22,285 nucleotides of DNA, from assembly GCA_003567835.1 (NCBI GenBank), contig PWYO01000130.1, positions 1-22,285 of the forward strand. The letters run 5' to 3'. Numbering within the stretch: position 1 is the stretch's first letter; each line of letters starts with the position of its first letter. The translations under genes and the position numbers were made by a program. This document shows, one piece after another, positions 1 to 7,879 of the stretch. This DNA is from Actinomycetota bacterium. Its GTDB lineage: Bacteria; Actinomycetota; Humimicrobiia; Humimicrobiales; Humimicrobiaceae. The notes under the pieces are model-generated. The model was not told the origin of the DNA. It did no database searches and worked only from the letters and a program-made list of their open reading frames with translations.

Positions 1-146
1 AGCTCGATAAAAACAATATCGCCAGCCAGTTTCTGGAAGAAATCGGTAGCACCTACAATAACATTTTCTTCATCATCTACTTTTGCCCAAAAATGGTTTT
101 TCTCATAATACAAATCCTCTTTGAAGCTGTATCCTTCGACCTCCAT
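1..146 (-). CDS. gcvH: GcvH-like lipoyl carrier protein, N-terminal part
   Basis: This gene is cut by the left window edge; only about 48 codons are visible. Translating the minus strand from the ATG at 146 gives a glycine cleavage H-protein N-terminus: a LYYEKNHFWAKV segment (compare the family's LYYTKEHEWV), then VGATDFFQKLAGDIVFIE (family: VGITDYAQ.LGDIVFVE). The lipoyl-lysine region lies outside the window. The ATG has a GGAAGGA-type ribosome binding site. The gene starts 14 bases after the glcF-like stop, so it is probably in the same operon. GcvH carries lipoate for glycine cleavage, but lipoyl carriers of this fold also work with heterodisulfide-reductase-like proteins. With no gcvT or gcvP in view and Fe-S/flavin lactate oxidation genes upstream, a redox role with GlcDF is possible but unproven. 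Confidence 0.8.
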   Translation of the reverse strand, partial: MEVEGYSFKEDLYYEKNHFWAKVDDEENVIVGATDFFQKLAGDIVFIE

Positions 147-160
147 GGCATCCTTCCTTT

Positions 161-1348
161 CTATTTTCCTTGTACGCTTTTTAATACAAGCTCGGAAATA
201 TCCCAAACTTTGATCTTCTTTTTCAGTTCTTTTTTCTTTTTCTTAAGCGCAGTGCCAATGGTCCTTTCGCACTGCTGGCAGGCAGAAATGACCGCATCCA
301 CATTGGCATCAGCAATCTCGGCTGCTTTGGCCAGGGCAATGCTTGCCGCCAAATCGGCATCCAGCGATTCCAGATTGCCGCCGCCGCCGCAGCAATTGGC
401 CTGGGCCCTGTTTTTTTCAAGCTCTACATACTGTATGCCCGGCACTGATTGGATGACCTCCCTGGGCTCCTCATAAACATCCGAGTTTCTGCCCAGGTCG
501 CAAGGGTCGTGGTAGGTAACCGTCATATGCAGGGGATTTAAGGAAAGCTTGCCCTCTTTTAAAATCTTAAGCAAATACTGGGATATGTGCAGTATTTCAA
601 AATCCACCGCTTCTGTGCTTAACCGGGCATAGGTATGTTTCCAGGTATGATAGCATGAAGGGCAAGAGGTGATCAGCATTTTGGCTTTCTTTTCCTTGAT
701 TTTGGCTACATTGTAATCGGCAAGCTTCTTGGCTTCCTCTTCCATCCCTGAGCTTAATAGAGGAAAACCGCAGCACCATTCCTGGTCCCCCAGCAAAGTA
801 AAATCGATATCAGCCTGATCCAGGAGCTGGACAATGGATCTGGGGATGGAAAATGTACGGGGAGAAAAACTGGAAACACAGCCTGCAAAATAGACCACTT
901 CTGCGCTGTCCTTGATCATATCCTCCAGCTTGGCTCCGGGGATCTGCTTTACCCAGTCTGCCCGTCCCTCATTGGTATCAAAAGTGACATTATGGCCCTC
1001 TGCAATCCTTTTTTTAAGCATATCCAGAATCTCCGGGTAGCGGTGGCTGTCCACAAGGTCCAGCCTGGCTGCTTCAAAAATCTCCTTTAAGGCCACCCCG
1101 CTGGGACACTCCACTGTGCAGGAATTGCACATGGTGCAGGTGTATATTTTGTCTGAAAGCCGGTTGGTAAAATCCATGACACCCTTATCCACTGCTTCCA
1201 AAAGGCTCAGTTTGCCCCGTGGCGTAACACTTTCGTCTAACTCCTGCTTATAGATGGGGCACACCGCAAGGCAGTTTCCGCACCTGCTGCAATTGAACAA
1301 TTCATCTTTTTTCAATGAAATTTTGGTTTTTTGTTTATCCTTTACCAT
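161..1348 (-). CDS. glcF: GlcF/LldE-type Fe-S subunit of lactate/glycolate oxidase (two CCG domains)
   Basis: The product (395 aa) has two N-terminal ferredoxin-type 4Fe-4S motifs, CSRCGNCLAVCP (Cys20, 23, 26, 30) and CTMCNSCTVECP (Cys71, 74, 77, 81). Two CCG domains follow: GCVSSFSPR...EWCCGFP...SCPSC and HDPCDLGR...NCCGGGGN...CQQC. This is the layout of the glycolate oxidase iron-sulfur subunit and of HdrD. It lies 23 bases downstream of the FAD subunit gene, so the two very likely form one D-2-hydroxyacid (lactate) dehydrogenase, with electrons passing from FAD through the clusters. I chose the ATG at 1348 because AAAGG sits about 8 bases upstream; a TTG at 1369 would add seven residues but has no good ribosome binding site. 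It is a clear paralogue of the protein at 13146-14354. The electron acceptor cannot be read from the sequence. Confidence 0.9.
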   Translation of the reverse strand: MVKDKQKTKISLKKDELFNCSRCGNCLAVCPIYKQELDESVTPRGKLSLLEAVDKGVMDFTNRLSDKIYTCTMCNSCTVECPSGVALKEIFEAARLDLVDSHRYPEILDMLKKRIAEGHNVTFDTNEGRADWVKQIPGAKLEDMIKDSAEVVYFAGCVSSFSPRTFSIPRSIVQLLDQADIDFTLLGDQEWCCGFPLLSSGMEEEAKKLADYNVAKIKEKKAKMLITSCPSCYHTWKHTYARLSTEAVDFEILHISQYLLKILKEGKLSLNPLHMTVTYHDPCDLGRNSDVYEEPREVIQSVPGIQYVELEKNRAQANCCGGGGNLESLDADLAASIALAKAAEIADANVDAVISACQQCERTIGTALKKKKKELKKKIKVWDISELVLKSVQGK

Positions 1349-1371
1349 TTTTTTACCTTTGTTTTGCAAAT

Positions 1372-2751
1372 TTAATCATCAAAATACATTTTGCCCGGAT
1401 TTAATATATTATTGGGGTCAAATGTCCTTTTTACCTTTTTCATCAGGTCAAATACTTCTGGGCTGATCTCCAGGCTGAGGTATTTGGCCTTGCTTATGCC
1501 AATGCCGTGCTCCCCGGAAAGGGTCCCCCCCAGTTTTACAGTTACCTCAAAGATCTCCTGGATAACCTTTTCCACTTTCTCCTCTTCTTCGGGGATCCTC
1601 AAGTCGGTAAGCAGGGTGGGATGCAGGTTGCCGTCCCCGGCATGCCCAAAAGTACCAATGGGCATATCATATTTCTGGGCAATATCATTAACCGCTTCCA
1701 CCAGCTGCACAATCTTGCTGCGGGGAACGGTGGCATCTTCCAGTATGGTAGAGGGTTTTACCCGGGCCAAAGAAGAAAGAGCCGCTCTTCTTGCTGCCCA
1801 CAGTGCATCCCTCTCCTTGGCAGAGGTGGCCATCTTGCAGGAAATGGCCTTATTTTTGGCAGCCACCTTTTTGACGATTTCCGCCTCCACATCAACCGCC
1901 CCCTGGTGTCCGTCTACCTCAATTAAAAGCATGGCACCAATGTTTCGGTCCAGGCCAATTTTTAAGTAATCTTCAATGGCATTGATGGTCACATTGTCCA
2001 CAATTTCCAAGGTAGAGGTAATCACGCCCTCGCTTACAATATCTGCAACCGTTTGTGCGGCATGGGTAAGCTGGTCAAATAAAGCCAGCAGGCTGGCCCG
2101 GGCTGCCGGTTTGGGCAGCAGGCTCAAAGTGGCTTTGGTTACAATGCCCAAGGTCCCTTCAGAGCCAACCATCAAGCTGTTTAAATTGTAGCCGGTAACC
2201 CCTTTTACGGTCCGGGTGCCCAGCTCTATAATTTCTCCGGTAGGCAGCACCACTTCCATGCCGTTGACATAATCTTCGGTGACCCCGTATTTTAAGCCCC
2301 GCAGGCCCCCTGCGTTTTCGGCGATATTGCCGCCGATGGTGGAACTTTTTAGGCTGCCCGGATCCGGGGGATAAAACAGCCCGTAACTGGAAACACTCTT
2401 GTCCACCTCTTCGGTGATGACCCCCGCTTCTACATCAATGAGCAGGTCTATGGGGTTGATATCCAGTATTTTGTTCATGTGCACCGTGTTTAAAAGAATG
2501 CCCCCTTTTACTGCAAGGCATCCCCCGCTTAACCCTGTGGCTGCGCCGCGGGGGGTTACCGGTATGTTTTCTTCATTGGCAAATGTTAAAATCTCGCTGA
2601 TCTGCTGTGTATTTTTTGCCTGCACCACTGCATCAGGGAGATATTCCAGCCGGGTGGAATCAAAACTATAGGTAATCCTGTCTTCCACTTCGGTGGTTAC
2701 GGCCTTTTGGCCTACGATCTCTTTTAGCTTTTCTATGTGTTTTTCTTTCAT
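1372..2751 (-). CDS. glcD: FAD-linked D-lactate/glycolate dehydrogenase subunit (GlcD family)
   Basis: The product (459 aa) is full length for GlcD. An N-terminal PCMH-type FAD domain (about residues 38-215) contains PRGAATGLSGGCLAVKGG, the FAD pyrophosphate-binding loop, and PPDPGSLKSSTIGGNIAENA. The C-terminal FAD-oxidase domain ends with the family signature LSGEHGIGISKAKYL. It should oxidise D-lactate or a related 2-hydroxyacid to the 2-oxoacid in the cytosol, passing electrons to the adjacent GlcF-like Fe-S subunit. The start is an ATG at 2751 with only a weak ribosome binding site. It follows larA by 61 bases, so racemase and dehydrogenase are probably co-expressed; this context favours lactate over glycolate as substrate (inference). 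EtfAB, which some anaerobes couple to such dehydrogenases in electron-confurcating complexes, is not in the window. Confidence 0.92.
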   Translation of the reverse strand: MKEKHIEKLKEIVGQKAVTTEVEDRITYSFDSTRLEYLPDAVVQAKNTQQISEILTFANEENIPVTPRGAATGLSGGCLAVKGGILLNTVHMNKILDINPIDLLIDVEAGVITEEVDKSVSSYGLFYPPDPGSLKSSTIGGNIAENAGGLRGLKYGVTEDYVNGMEVVLPTGEIIELGTRTVKGVTGYNLNSLMVGSEGTLGIVTKATLSLLPKPAARASLLALFDQLTHAAQTVADIVSEGVITSTLEIVDNVTINAIEDYLKIGLDRNIGAMLLIEVDGHQGAVDVEAEIVKKVAAKNKAISCKMATSAKERDALWAARRAALSSLARVKPSTILEDATVPRSKIVQLVEAVNDIAQKYDMPIGTFGHAGDGNLHPTLLTDLRIPEEEEKVEKVIQEIFEVTVKLGGTLSGEHGIGISKAKYLSLEISPEVFDLMKKVKRTFDPNNILNPGKMYFDD

Positions 2752-2812
2752 ATCAAAATAATCCGTATTGGTTTATAAAAAAAAGATGGTATTGAAAATT
2801 TTTCTACATTTT

Positions 2813-4096
2813 CTATTGTTTTTCCAGCCGGGGTATCACATAAGGCCCTTCGGGTATCACCGTTATGCTGGCATCTTTTCCGTACCGGGCAAACCCTTGT
2901 TCAATCGCCTGGGATACCGATTCCGCCAGCTTCAGCGTCTGCCGGGGAATTGCGTGACTGCATTTTAACACACAATCGCTGTACAGGTAAATATCGGCTT
3001 TCTTCCTGGCTTTGGCCAGTTCTTCCAGTTCCCACTGATCAATTTTAAAATAATCCGTATGACAGATGCGGTGCATAAAATCCTCTAAATGCTCTTCGCC
3101 GGTAATAAGCTCGGTAAATTCTTGGCTGCCGATCTCTTCTATGCACTCCGAAGCAATGATAATCATGCCCCCCTGCTTGACTGCCGGCAGGCAGCCCACC
3201 ATGCCTTTGACCGCCTGATACAAGTTGACATCCAAAGGAAGCCCTCCCCCGGTGGTAACCACCATATCCGCTTCCCTGCTTACCGGGACACTGCTGGACT
3301 CCAGGCAAAACTCTGCGCCCTTCCTATGGGCGGCAACCAGGTCTCCGCTGAATATGCCGGTGATCTCTTTTTTCTTATTGATGGTGACATTCACCATAAA
3401 GTCCGCCCCTGCTTTTTTGGCAATCTCTGTGGCTTCCTCATGGAAGGGATTGCCGTCCAGCACACCTGTGGCAGCCTGCTCAGATTCCAGGATGGGCGGC
3501 CCGTGGAAATATTTAAACATATCCATAAAACTGATGCCCGGGCATATGGATTTCCTGCCGCCGGAAAAACCGGCCATAAAATGGGGCTCAATTAATCCGG
3601 TGAGGATCTTAAAATCGGCATCAAGATAGGTCTTGTTTAAAATGACAGGGGTCCCTTTTTTTGTATTTCCAATATGGCGGCAGCTTTCCCTGTCCCTGGC
3701 ATCATGATTGACAATTCTGTATTTTTTTATAATATCTCTGCCCACCAAACCCTCCAGCTCCTTTCCCACATTGGGCCGGTGCAGTCCGGTGGCCACCAGG
3801 ATGGTGATCCGGCCGGGATTCACCCCATAGTTTTCCATCTCTGATAAAAGCACTTCCAAAATCAGCTTGGTGGGAACCGCCCTGGTTGAATCTGAAATAA
3901 CAATACAGATATCCTTCCTGCCTTCCAGCAGCTTGGAAAGCGGCGGGCTTTGAATCGGCGCCTCCAGGCTGCGGATAATCTCCTGCTGCGGGTCATCCAC
4001 AGTGGCTATGGGTTTGGTCTCTAAAACATGCAGGATATTCTTTTTAGGAATATCCACTGAAAGTTTGCTTTTTCCGTAATCAAGTTCTATATTCAT
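2813..4096 (-). CDS. larA: Nickel-pincer lactate racemase (LarA family)
   Basis: The product (427 aa from the ATG) matches LarA along its length: SDSTRAVP near residue 68, ATGLHRPN (His106), NHDA (His131), GLIEPHFMAGFSGGRKSICPG-type core (His172, Lys182) and FHGP (His198). These are offset by two from His108, His174, Lys184 and His200 of the characterised Lactobacillus enzyme, so every catalytic or cofactor-holding residue is kept. LarA racemises lactate through a covalently held nickel-pincer nucleotide made by LarB, LarC and LarE, none of which is in the window. A GTG directly before the ATG is an alternative start; the preceding BMC-T stop abuts it. Between a microcompartment operon that could make L-lactate and a GlcD-type dehydrogenase, it would bridge the two stereoisomers. 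Other 2-hydroxyacid substrates are known in the family. Confidence 0.9.
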   Translation of the reverse strand: MNIELDYGKSKLSVDIPKKNILHVLETKPIATVDDPQQEIIRSLEAPIQSPPLSKLLEGRKDICIVISDSTRAVPTKLILEVLLSEMENYGVNPGRITILVATGLHRPNVGKELEGLVGRDIIKKYRIVNHDARDRESCRHIGNTKKGTPVILNKTYLDADFKILTGLIEPHFMAGFSGGRKSICPGISFMDMFKYFHGPPILESEQAATGVLDGNPFHEEATEIAKKAGADFMVNVTINKKKEITGIFSGDLVAAHRKGAEFCLESSSVPVSREADMVVTTGGGLPLDVNLYQAVKGMVGCLPAVKQGGMIIIASECIEEIGSQEFTELITGEEHLEDFMHRICHTDYFKIDQWELEELAKARKKADIYLYSDCVLKCSHAIPRQTLKLAESVSQAIEQGFARYGKDASITVIPEGPYVIPRLEKQ

Positions 4097-4099
4097 CAC

Positions 4100-4648
4100 T
4101 TATATAATCGCCCTGTATAAATCTTTATGCGGTGATGCGATGACCCTGTAATCCACCAAAAAATCTTTTTTTTGGGGGTAGGCGATAGCCGCAGACAGGG
4201 CTTCATTGACCGAAGAAACATCACCATTGATAATCACCATATTCTTTCCCCCCAGTGCCCTGGCGATCCTGATTTCCACCAGGTCCACCGCAGTCGCTTT
4301 TACCGCAGCATCAGCTGCGATCATGATGGACGGCGAAGTCAAAGTCTCAACAATGCCTATGGATTTTCGCGCACCGATCTCAGAAGCCTGGTTGAGGGCT
4401 GAAAACATCTGCGGCCAGACATTGGAAATGGCCGCCTGATCGATGATGAAGTCTTTGCTCTCCTGGGCTATAACCTTAAGGGAATTGGACACAGCACTTA
4501 CACTGCCTGCAAACATGATATAGTATTTACCGGGACAGAGCGTCCTTGCATCCATAATACGCACATCAGATGCCTTGACAATCACATCCACGGCCCCAAT
4601 GCCTATGGCCATACTGCGGAACTCTACAATGCCAATCGACTTTTCCAT
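4100..4648 (-). CDS. pduT: Tandem-domain BMC-T shell protein, PduT-like, with pore cysteine
   Basis: The product (182 aa) has two BMC domains, starting at IGIVEFRS (about residue 5) and SIGIVETL (about residue 96), so three copies make a pseudohexameric shell tile. The motif LCPGKYYIM places a cysteine at residue 38, the same position as Cys38 of PduT (TICPGKFLLM), where three cysteines at the threefold axis bind a 4Fe-4S cluster. Length (PduT is 184 aa) and the C-terminal VIASPHKDLY also fit PduT. Its likely role is to carry electrons across the shell, perhaps from the PduS-like protein encoded at 9281-10612. It lies 15 bases after a BMC-H gene and abuts larA. A second protein of the same type is at 8706-9281. 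The family call is firm; the cluster is inferred from the conserved cysteine. Confidence 0.93.
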   Translation of the reverse strand: MEKSIGIVEFRSMAIGIGAVDVIVKASDVRIMDARTLCPGKYYIMFAGSVSAVSNSLKVIAQESKDFIIDQAAISNVWPQMFSALNQASEIGARKSIGIVETLTSPSIMIAADAAVKATAVDLVEIRIARALGGKNMVIINGDVSSVNEALSAAIAYPQKKDFLVDYRVIASPHKDLYRAII

Positions 4649-4663
4649 ATGGTTTGATTTCCC

Positions 4664-5032
4664 TTATTTCTTATTTTTCTTCTGGCCGCCTGCCTTTGAT
4701 GCTTTCTTGGGCTTGGGCGTCCTGGATTTGGGGACAGTGCCCCTGCCTGAACGAACCATTTTCCCCGATAACATCTTGTCCAGGTCTTCATGCGGCCTGG
4801 GTATGACATGAACGCTAATAATTTCTCCCACTCTCTTGGCTGCAGCTGAACCCGAATCAACAGCGGCTTTGACCGCACCTACGTCTCCGGATACAATCAC
4901 CGCAGCATATCCGCTGCCCACATAGGCCTTGGATATTAATTTTACATTGGCTGCTTTGACCATGGCATCTGCCGCTTCCGTAGCCCCGACAAGTCCCTTG
5001 GTCTCTATAAGCCCGATTGCCTCACCATTCAT
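4664..5032 (-). CDS. BMC-H hexameric shell protein with lysine-rich C-terminal tail
   Basis: Residues 1-91 of 122 are a standard single BMC domain: EAIGLIETKGLVGATEAADA, a central loop with VGSGYAAVIVSGDVGAVKAA, and the terminal VHVIPRPHEDLD. The loop VGSGYAA takes the place of the usual IGSG/IGGG pore loop, with a tyrosine after the glycine. The last about 31 residues, from MVRSGRG onward, are an unusual extension rich in Lys, Arg, Ser, Gly and Pro (KPKKASKAGG, then KKNKK), absent from the other BMC-H at 7532-7807. The tail is probably disordered and strongly positive; it could bind nucleic acid, acidic proteins or cargo, or guide assembly. A strong AAAGGAG ribosome binding site sits 7 bases before the ATG, suiting an abundant shell tile. 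It lies between the aldehyde dehydrogenase gene and a BMC-T gene. Confidence 0.95.
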   Translation of the reverse strand: MNGEAIGLIETKGLVGATEAADAMVKAANVKLISKAYVGSGYAAVIVSGDVGAVKAAVDSGSAAAKRVGEIISVHVIPRPHEDLDKMLSGKMVRSGRGTVPKSRTPKPKKASKAGGQKKNKK

Positions 5033-5056
5033 CGAAATCTCCTTTCAAAAAAACCT

Positions 5057-6475
5057 CTATTTCACAAAGTTCATGGAACGGTACATGGTTATTTTCCTCT
5101 GCCTGGTAAACGTGCTGGGCGTGGTATGGCCTTCCCCGGTAGCCCCGGCCAGGGTCCAGGAGGTGCCTCCTTCAACCATGGTCCCCGCGCTTCTCTGGGA
5201 CGCTCCATTCACAATATAATTGGTGGTGTTAATCTTCTGACCGAAACAGGTGATCCGGTTCAGGTCCTTGGAATGGATCATCGCCGTATGCATAAAACCG
5301 TGCTCCACCCTGCAGGCAATATCTTCAGCCTGCTCAAATGTATCTGCAATGAGGATGGGCACCACCGGCATCAGCTGTTCATGCTGCACCAGCGGATGGG
5401 ACTGGTCATCGGTGACAAATACGGCAAGCTTGACCGAATCATCCACACGGATACCTGCTTTTTCCAATAATACCGGGCAGTCTTTGCCCATAAGCCCTTT
5501 TACAATCTCTCCGTCTTTGACCACCATATCGGTGATCTTTGCAGCCTGGTCCGCATTCAGCACCACTGTCTGGTTTTTGCTTATGGCCGACAGAAACCGG
5601 TCTGCAATGTCGCGCAAAAGGATGATGACCTTTTCATCATTGCATAAAATATTATTATCAAAAGCGGCCCCGAAAGCAATTTCGCTGGCTGCATGCTCTA
5701 TGTCTGCGGTTTCATCTACAATAACCGGCGGATTGCCGGGTCCTGCCCCGATTGCTTTCTTTCCGCTTTTTAGGGAAAGTTCTACAATTTGGGGCCCGCC
5801 TGTTGCACAGATCATGGCAATATCCTGGCTTTTGAACACTTTGGATACATTCTGTATCTTTGCTTCCCTGGTAGCGGTGATCAGATTGGGCGGCCCTCCG
5901 GCATCTACGATGGCCTTGTGGGTTACCTTGAATGCTTCAAGCGTGCACTGGTTTGCCGCGGGATGGGGCAGAAACACCACTGCATTGCCTGCAGAGATCA
6001 TGATAATGGAATTGTTGATAATCATCGGTGTGGGATTGGTCATAGGCGTGATAGCCCCGATAACCCCCCAGGGTGCCATCTCGAAACTCTGGGTCCCATT
6101 GTCACTGGCAAATGTTTTGACTTCCAGCTCTTCGGGCCCAACGGTCCAGTCAATGGCCACCCGCACCTTGTCTCTCTTGTCCTGGTAATTGCCCATTTTG
6201 GTCTCATCGACAGTCAGCTTTGCAAACCGGTCAATATGCTTTCTGCACTCCCTGCGTATGGCATCTACAATCCGGTACCGGATATCTTTGCCCATTCCGG
6301 CGAATTTCTGCTGAGCGGCCTTTGCGGCCTTTATGGCATCATCCATATCGTCAAACAAACCGTCACCAGAGGTTTCAACCGATGTGCGCTTCAAGCTGCT
6401 GGCATTGGTGCTGCCGGGCAGGTTTTCAATCACACTCTTGACTATCTTTTCTACGGTTTTCTCATCTATAGCCAC
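5057..6475 (-). CDS. pduP: CoA-acylating aldehyde dehydrogenase (PduP/EutE family), encapsulated
   Basis: The product (472 aa) is an aldehyde dehydrogenase of the PduP/EutE type, which oxidises an aldehyde with NAD+ and CoA to acyl-CoA. Visible features are APWGVIGAITPMTNPTP near residue 134, ATGGPQIVELSLKSGKKAIG near 224, GPGNPPVIVDETAD, and NNILCNDEKVI with the catalytic Cys278. The first about 19 residues (EKTVEKIVKSVIENL) form a short amphipathic helix followed by a polar Gly/Ser/Thr linker, the layout of an encapsulation peptide, so the enzyme should sit in the shell lumen. The start is GTG at 6475 with GGGGGT upstream; an ATG two bases further up is out of frame. Given the aldolase nearby, the substrate is likely lactaldehyde (inference); acetaldehyde or propionaldehyde remain possible. 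Confidence 0.93.
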   Translation of the reverse strand: MAIDEKTVEKIVKSVIENLPGSTNASSLKRTSVETSGDGLFDDMDDAIKAAKAAQQKFAGMGKDIRYRIVDAIRRECRKHIDRFAKLTVDETKMGNYQDKRDKVRVAIDWTVGPEELEVKTFASDNGTQSFEMAPWGVIGAITPMTNPTPMIINNSIIMISAGNAVVFLPHPAANQCTLEAFKVTHKAIVDAGGPPNLITATREAKIQNVSKVFKSQDIAMICATGGPQIVELSLKSGKKAIGAGPGNPPVIVDETADIEHAASEIAFGAAFDNNILCNDEKVIILLRDIADRFLSAISKNQTVVLNADQAAKITDMVVKDGEIVKGLMGKDCPVLLEKAGIRVDDSVKLAVFVTDDQSHPLVQHEQLMPVVPILIADTFEQAEDIACRVEHGFMHTAMIHSKDLNRITCFGQKINTTNYIVNGASQRSAGTMVEGGTSWTLAGATGEGHTTPSTFTRQRKITMYRSMNFVK

Positions 6476-6507
6476 ATCTTACCCCCTGTATTTCATATCT
6501 TTTAAAA

Positions 6508-7494
6508 TCAATAAATCTTAATACCTCTTTCTTTTGCTTCATCTCTAGCCAGCGGAGTCAGTATCACATGAGGCCCCAGCTTGATCCCCGAATCCTGGTA
6601 TTGGTCCAAATCATCAGCAGTGATGACTGTCTTTTTGCCAGAATCCGGATCAGGCGCTCTTGTAGGTGCACCATTTTTCTCTAAGCCGTTGTTGATGCTT
6701 TTTAGCACATTTGCTTCGGTAATCTCACCTGCATAACTGCCGTCTGGAATTTCAGGCGGGATTTGCTGGCTGTCGGCTTTTTGCGCCTCAATCGGCGCAA
6801 CACAGGACGCATCCACAATCTCCACCAGGCTCCCGTTGACAATATCGGCGGCATTGCCGTCATCGGTGTCCACATGCAGCTCCGTTTTAAAATCCTGCCC
6901 CACCCTTACCTGCACATTATTAAAAGTGAGGCCTTTGGGGCCGGGAACCCGTACATCCACTTCCATATTGTCTTCAATCCCAAAATGCTGAGCATCCGGA
7001 ACAGACATATGGATATGCCTGTTGGCCCTGATAACCCCATTTTCAAGGTGCACAACCCCTTTGGGGCCCACAATGACTGCCGTCGATGAGCCTTCCAGTT
7101 TTCCGCTGGGCTTTACCGGAGCATCTATGCCCAATATCACGCAGTCTGTTTTTGCCAATTCGACCTGAGACTGATCCCTTAAAGGGCCTAAAATGCGCAC
7201 ATTCTGTATGGCATTGAGTTTGGGTCCTACCACGGTTACCGTCTCCTTGGCAGCAAAACCGGGATTGTACAGGTCTTTTAGCTTGGTAAGCTGGTACCCT
7301 TTTCCGAACAGGATTTCCAGATGCTGGGCACACAAATGCACATGCCTTACCGAAACGCCGCACACAATCTTTCGGTTCGACGTTTTTGCCTGTTTGTTTG
7401 CCTGGCCAGAGTCAGATTTTTGAGGTACTTCCGGGGACTGGAGCCTTTTCATGACATTGACCACCACGTCCCTAATAAGTTTTTCGGTATCCAC
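6508..7494 (-). CDS. pduL: Phosphate acyltransferase PduL with C-terminal extension, encapsulated
   Basis: The enzyme converts acyl-CoA plus phosphate to acyl-phosphate and CoA, regenerating CoA in the compartment. The two PduL domains span about residues 41-230 of 328, with zinc-ligand histidines in VSVRHVHL (His51, His53), ANRHIHMS (His160, His162) and ELHVDTDDGNAAD (His207). Residues 1-20 (EKLIRDVVVNVMKRLQ) are an amphipathic encapsulation helix followed by a polar linker. The protein is about 100 residues longer than usual PduL (roughly 210 aa): after residue 231 come a low-complexity linker, a possible helix (TEANVLKSINNGLEKNG) and a terminal ILTPLARDEAKERGIKIY motif resembling short tails I recall from other microcompartment proteins. 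The GTG start at 7494 is supported by AGAGAGG upstream. The aldehyde dehydrogenase gene follows 32 bases downstream. Confidence 0.93.
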   Translation of the reverse strand: MDTEKLIRDVVVNVMKRLQSPEVPQKSDSGQANKQAKTSNRKIVCGVSVRHVHLCAQHLEILFGKGYQLTKLKDLYNPGFAAKETVTVVGPKLNAIQNVRILGPLRDQSQVELAKTDCVILGIDAPVKPSGKLEGSSTAVIVGPKGVVHLENGVIRANRHIHMSVPDAQHFGIEDNMEVDVRVPGPKGLTFNNVQVRVGQDFKTELHVDTDDGNAADIVNGSLVEIVDASCVAPIEAQKADSQQIPPEIPDGSYAGEITEANVLKSINNGLEKNGAPTRAPDPDSGKKTVITADDLDQYQDSGIKLGPHVILTPLARDEAKERGIKIY

Positions 7495-7531
7495 TGTAAA
7501 ATACCTCTCTTCTGTTGATTATTATTATGGC

Positions 7532-7807
7532 TTATTCGTTAGGCAAAATTAAGTCTAGATCCTGATGCGGTCTGGGGATTACATGAACTGAAAGCAGTTC
7601 GCCCACTCTTTTTGCTGCTGCAGCCCCTGCGTCCACTGCAGCCTTTACAGCACCGACATCGCCTTTTACGATTACCGTAACCAGGCCTCCGCCAATTCTT
7701 TCCTGGCCCATAAGGGTCACATTTGCAGCCTTAACCATTGCGTCGGCTGCCTCTACAGAACCTACCAGTCCTCTTGTTTCAATTAAGCCAATTGCTTCTC
7801 CTGCCAT
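7532..7807 (-). CDS. BMC-H hexameric shell protein (PduA/EutM-like)
   Basis: A 91-residue single BMC domain protein without extensions: EAIGLIETRGLVGSVEAADA at the N-terminus, a pore-loop region QERIGGGLVTVIVKGDVGAV in the middle and VHVIPRPHQDLDLILP at the end. It has the size and sequence of the canonical hexamer that builds the facets. The glycine-rich pore loop IGGG differs from the VGSGY loop of the other BMC-H at 4664-5032, so the two hexamers probably pass different metabolites. The ribosome binding site is very strong: AGGAG 8 bases before the ATG, inside a long purine run that includes a second GAGGA. Together with an AT-rich 72-base gap upstream, this suggests high expression, as expected for the main shell protein. 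Confidence 0.96.
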   Translation of the reverse strand: MAGEAIGLIETRGLVGSVEAADAMVKAANVTLMGQERIGGGLVTVIVKGDVGAVKAAVDAGAAAAKRVGELLSVHVIPRPHQDLDLILPNE

Positions 7808-7841
7808 TTTGCTTTCTCCTTTTCCTCTTTTGGTTTACGAA

Positions 7842-7876
7842 ATTATAATTATAAACAAAAATAATGATTTGAACAG
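7842..7876 (-). promoter_or_regulatory. Possible internal promoter before the major BMC-H gene
   Basis: The 72-base gap between the aldolase stop and the BMC-H start is strikingly AT-rich and, read on the minus strand, holds two overlapping-in-register TATAAT hexamers (7848-7853 and 7842-7847). The best -35 match for the first is TGTTCA with 16 bases of spacing (three of six matches), which is poor. It could be a weak promoter boosting shell protein, or just an AT-rich unstructured leader before a strong ribosome binding site. Confidence 0.25.
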
Positions 7877-7879
7877 ACC

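Noticed and set aside
2752..2812. Run of T after larA as a terminator
   Set aside because: The T run (minus strand) is not preceded by a stable GC-rich stem; glcD continues in the same direction.
5250..6188. Long plus-strand open frame (312 codons)
   Set aside because: It is antisense to the well-supported aldehyde dehydrogenase gene; its residues (many Ser, Met, Ile) are the typical shadow of a GC-rich third position on the other strand.
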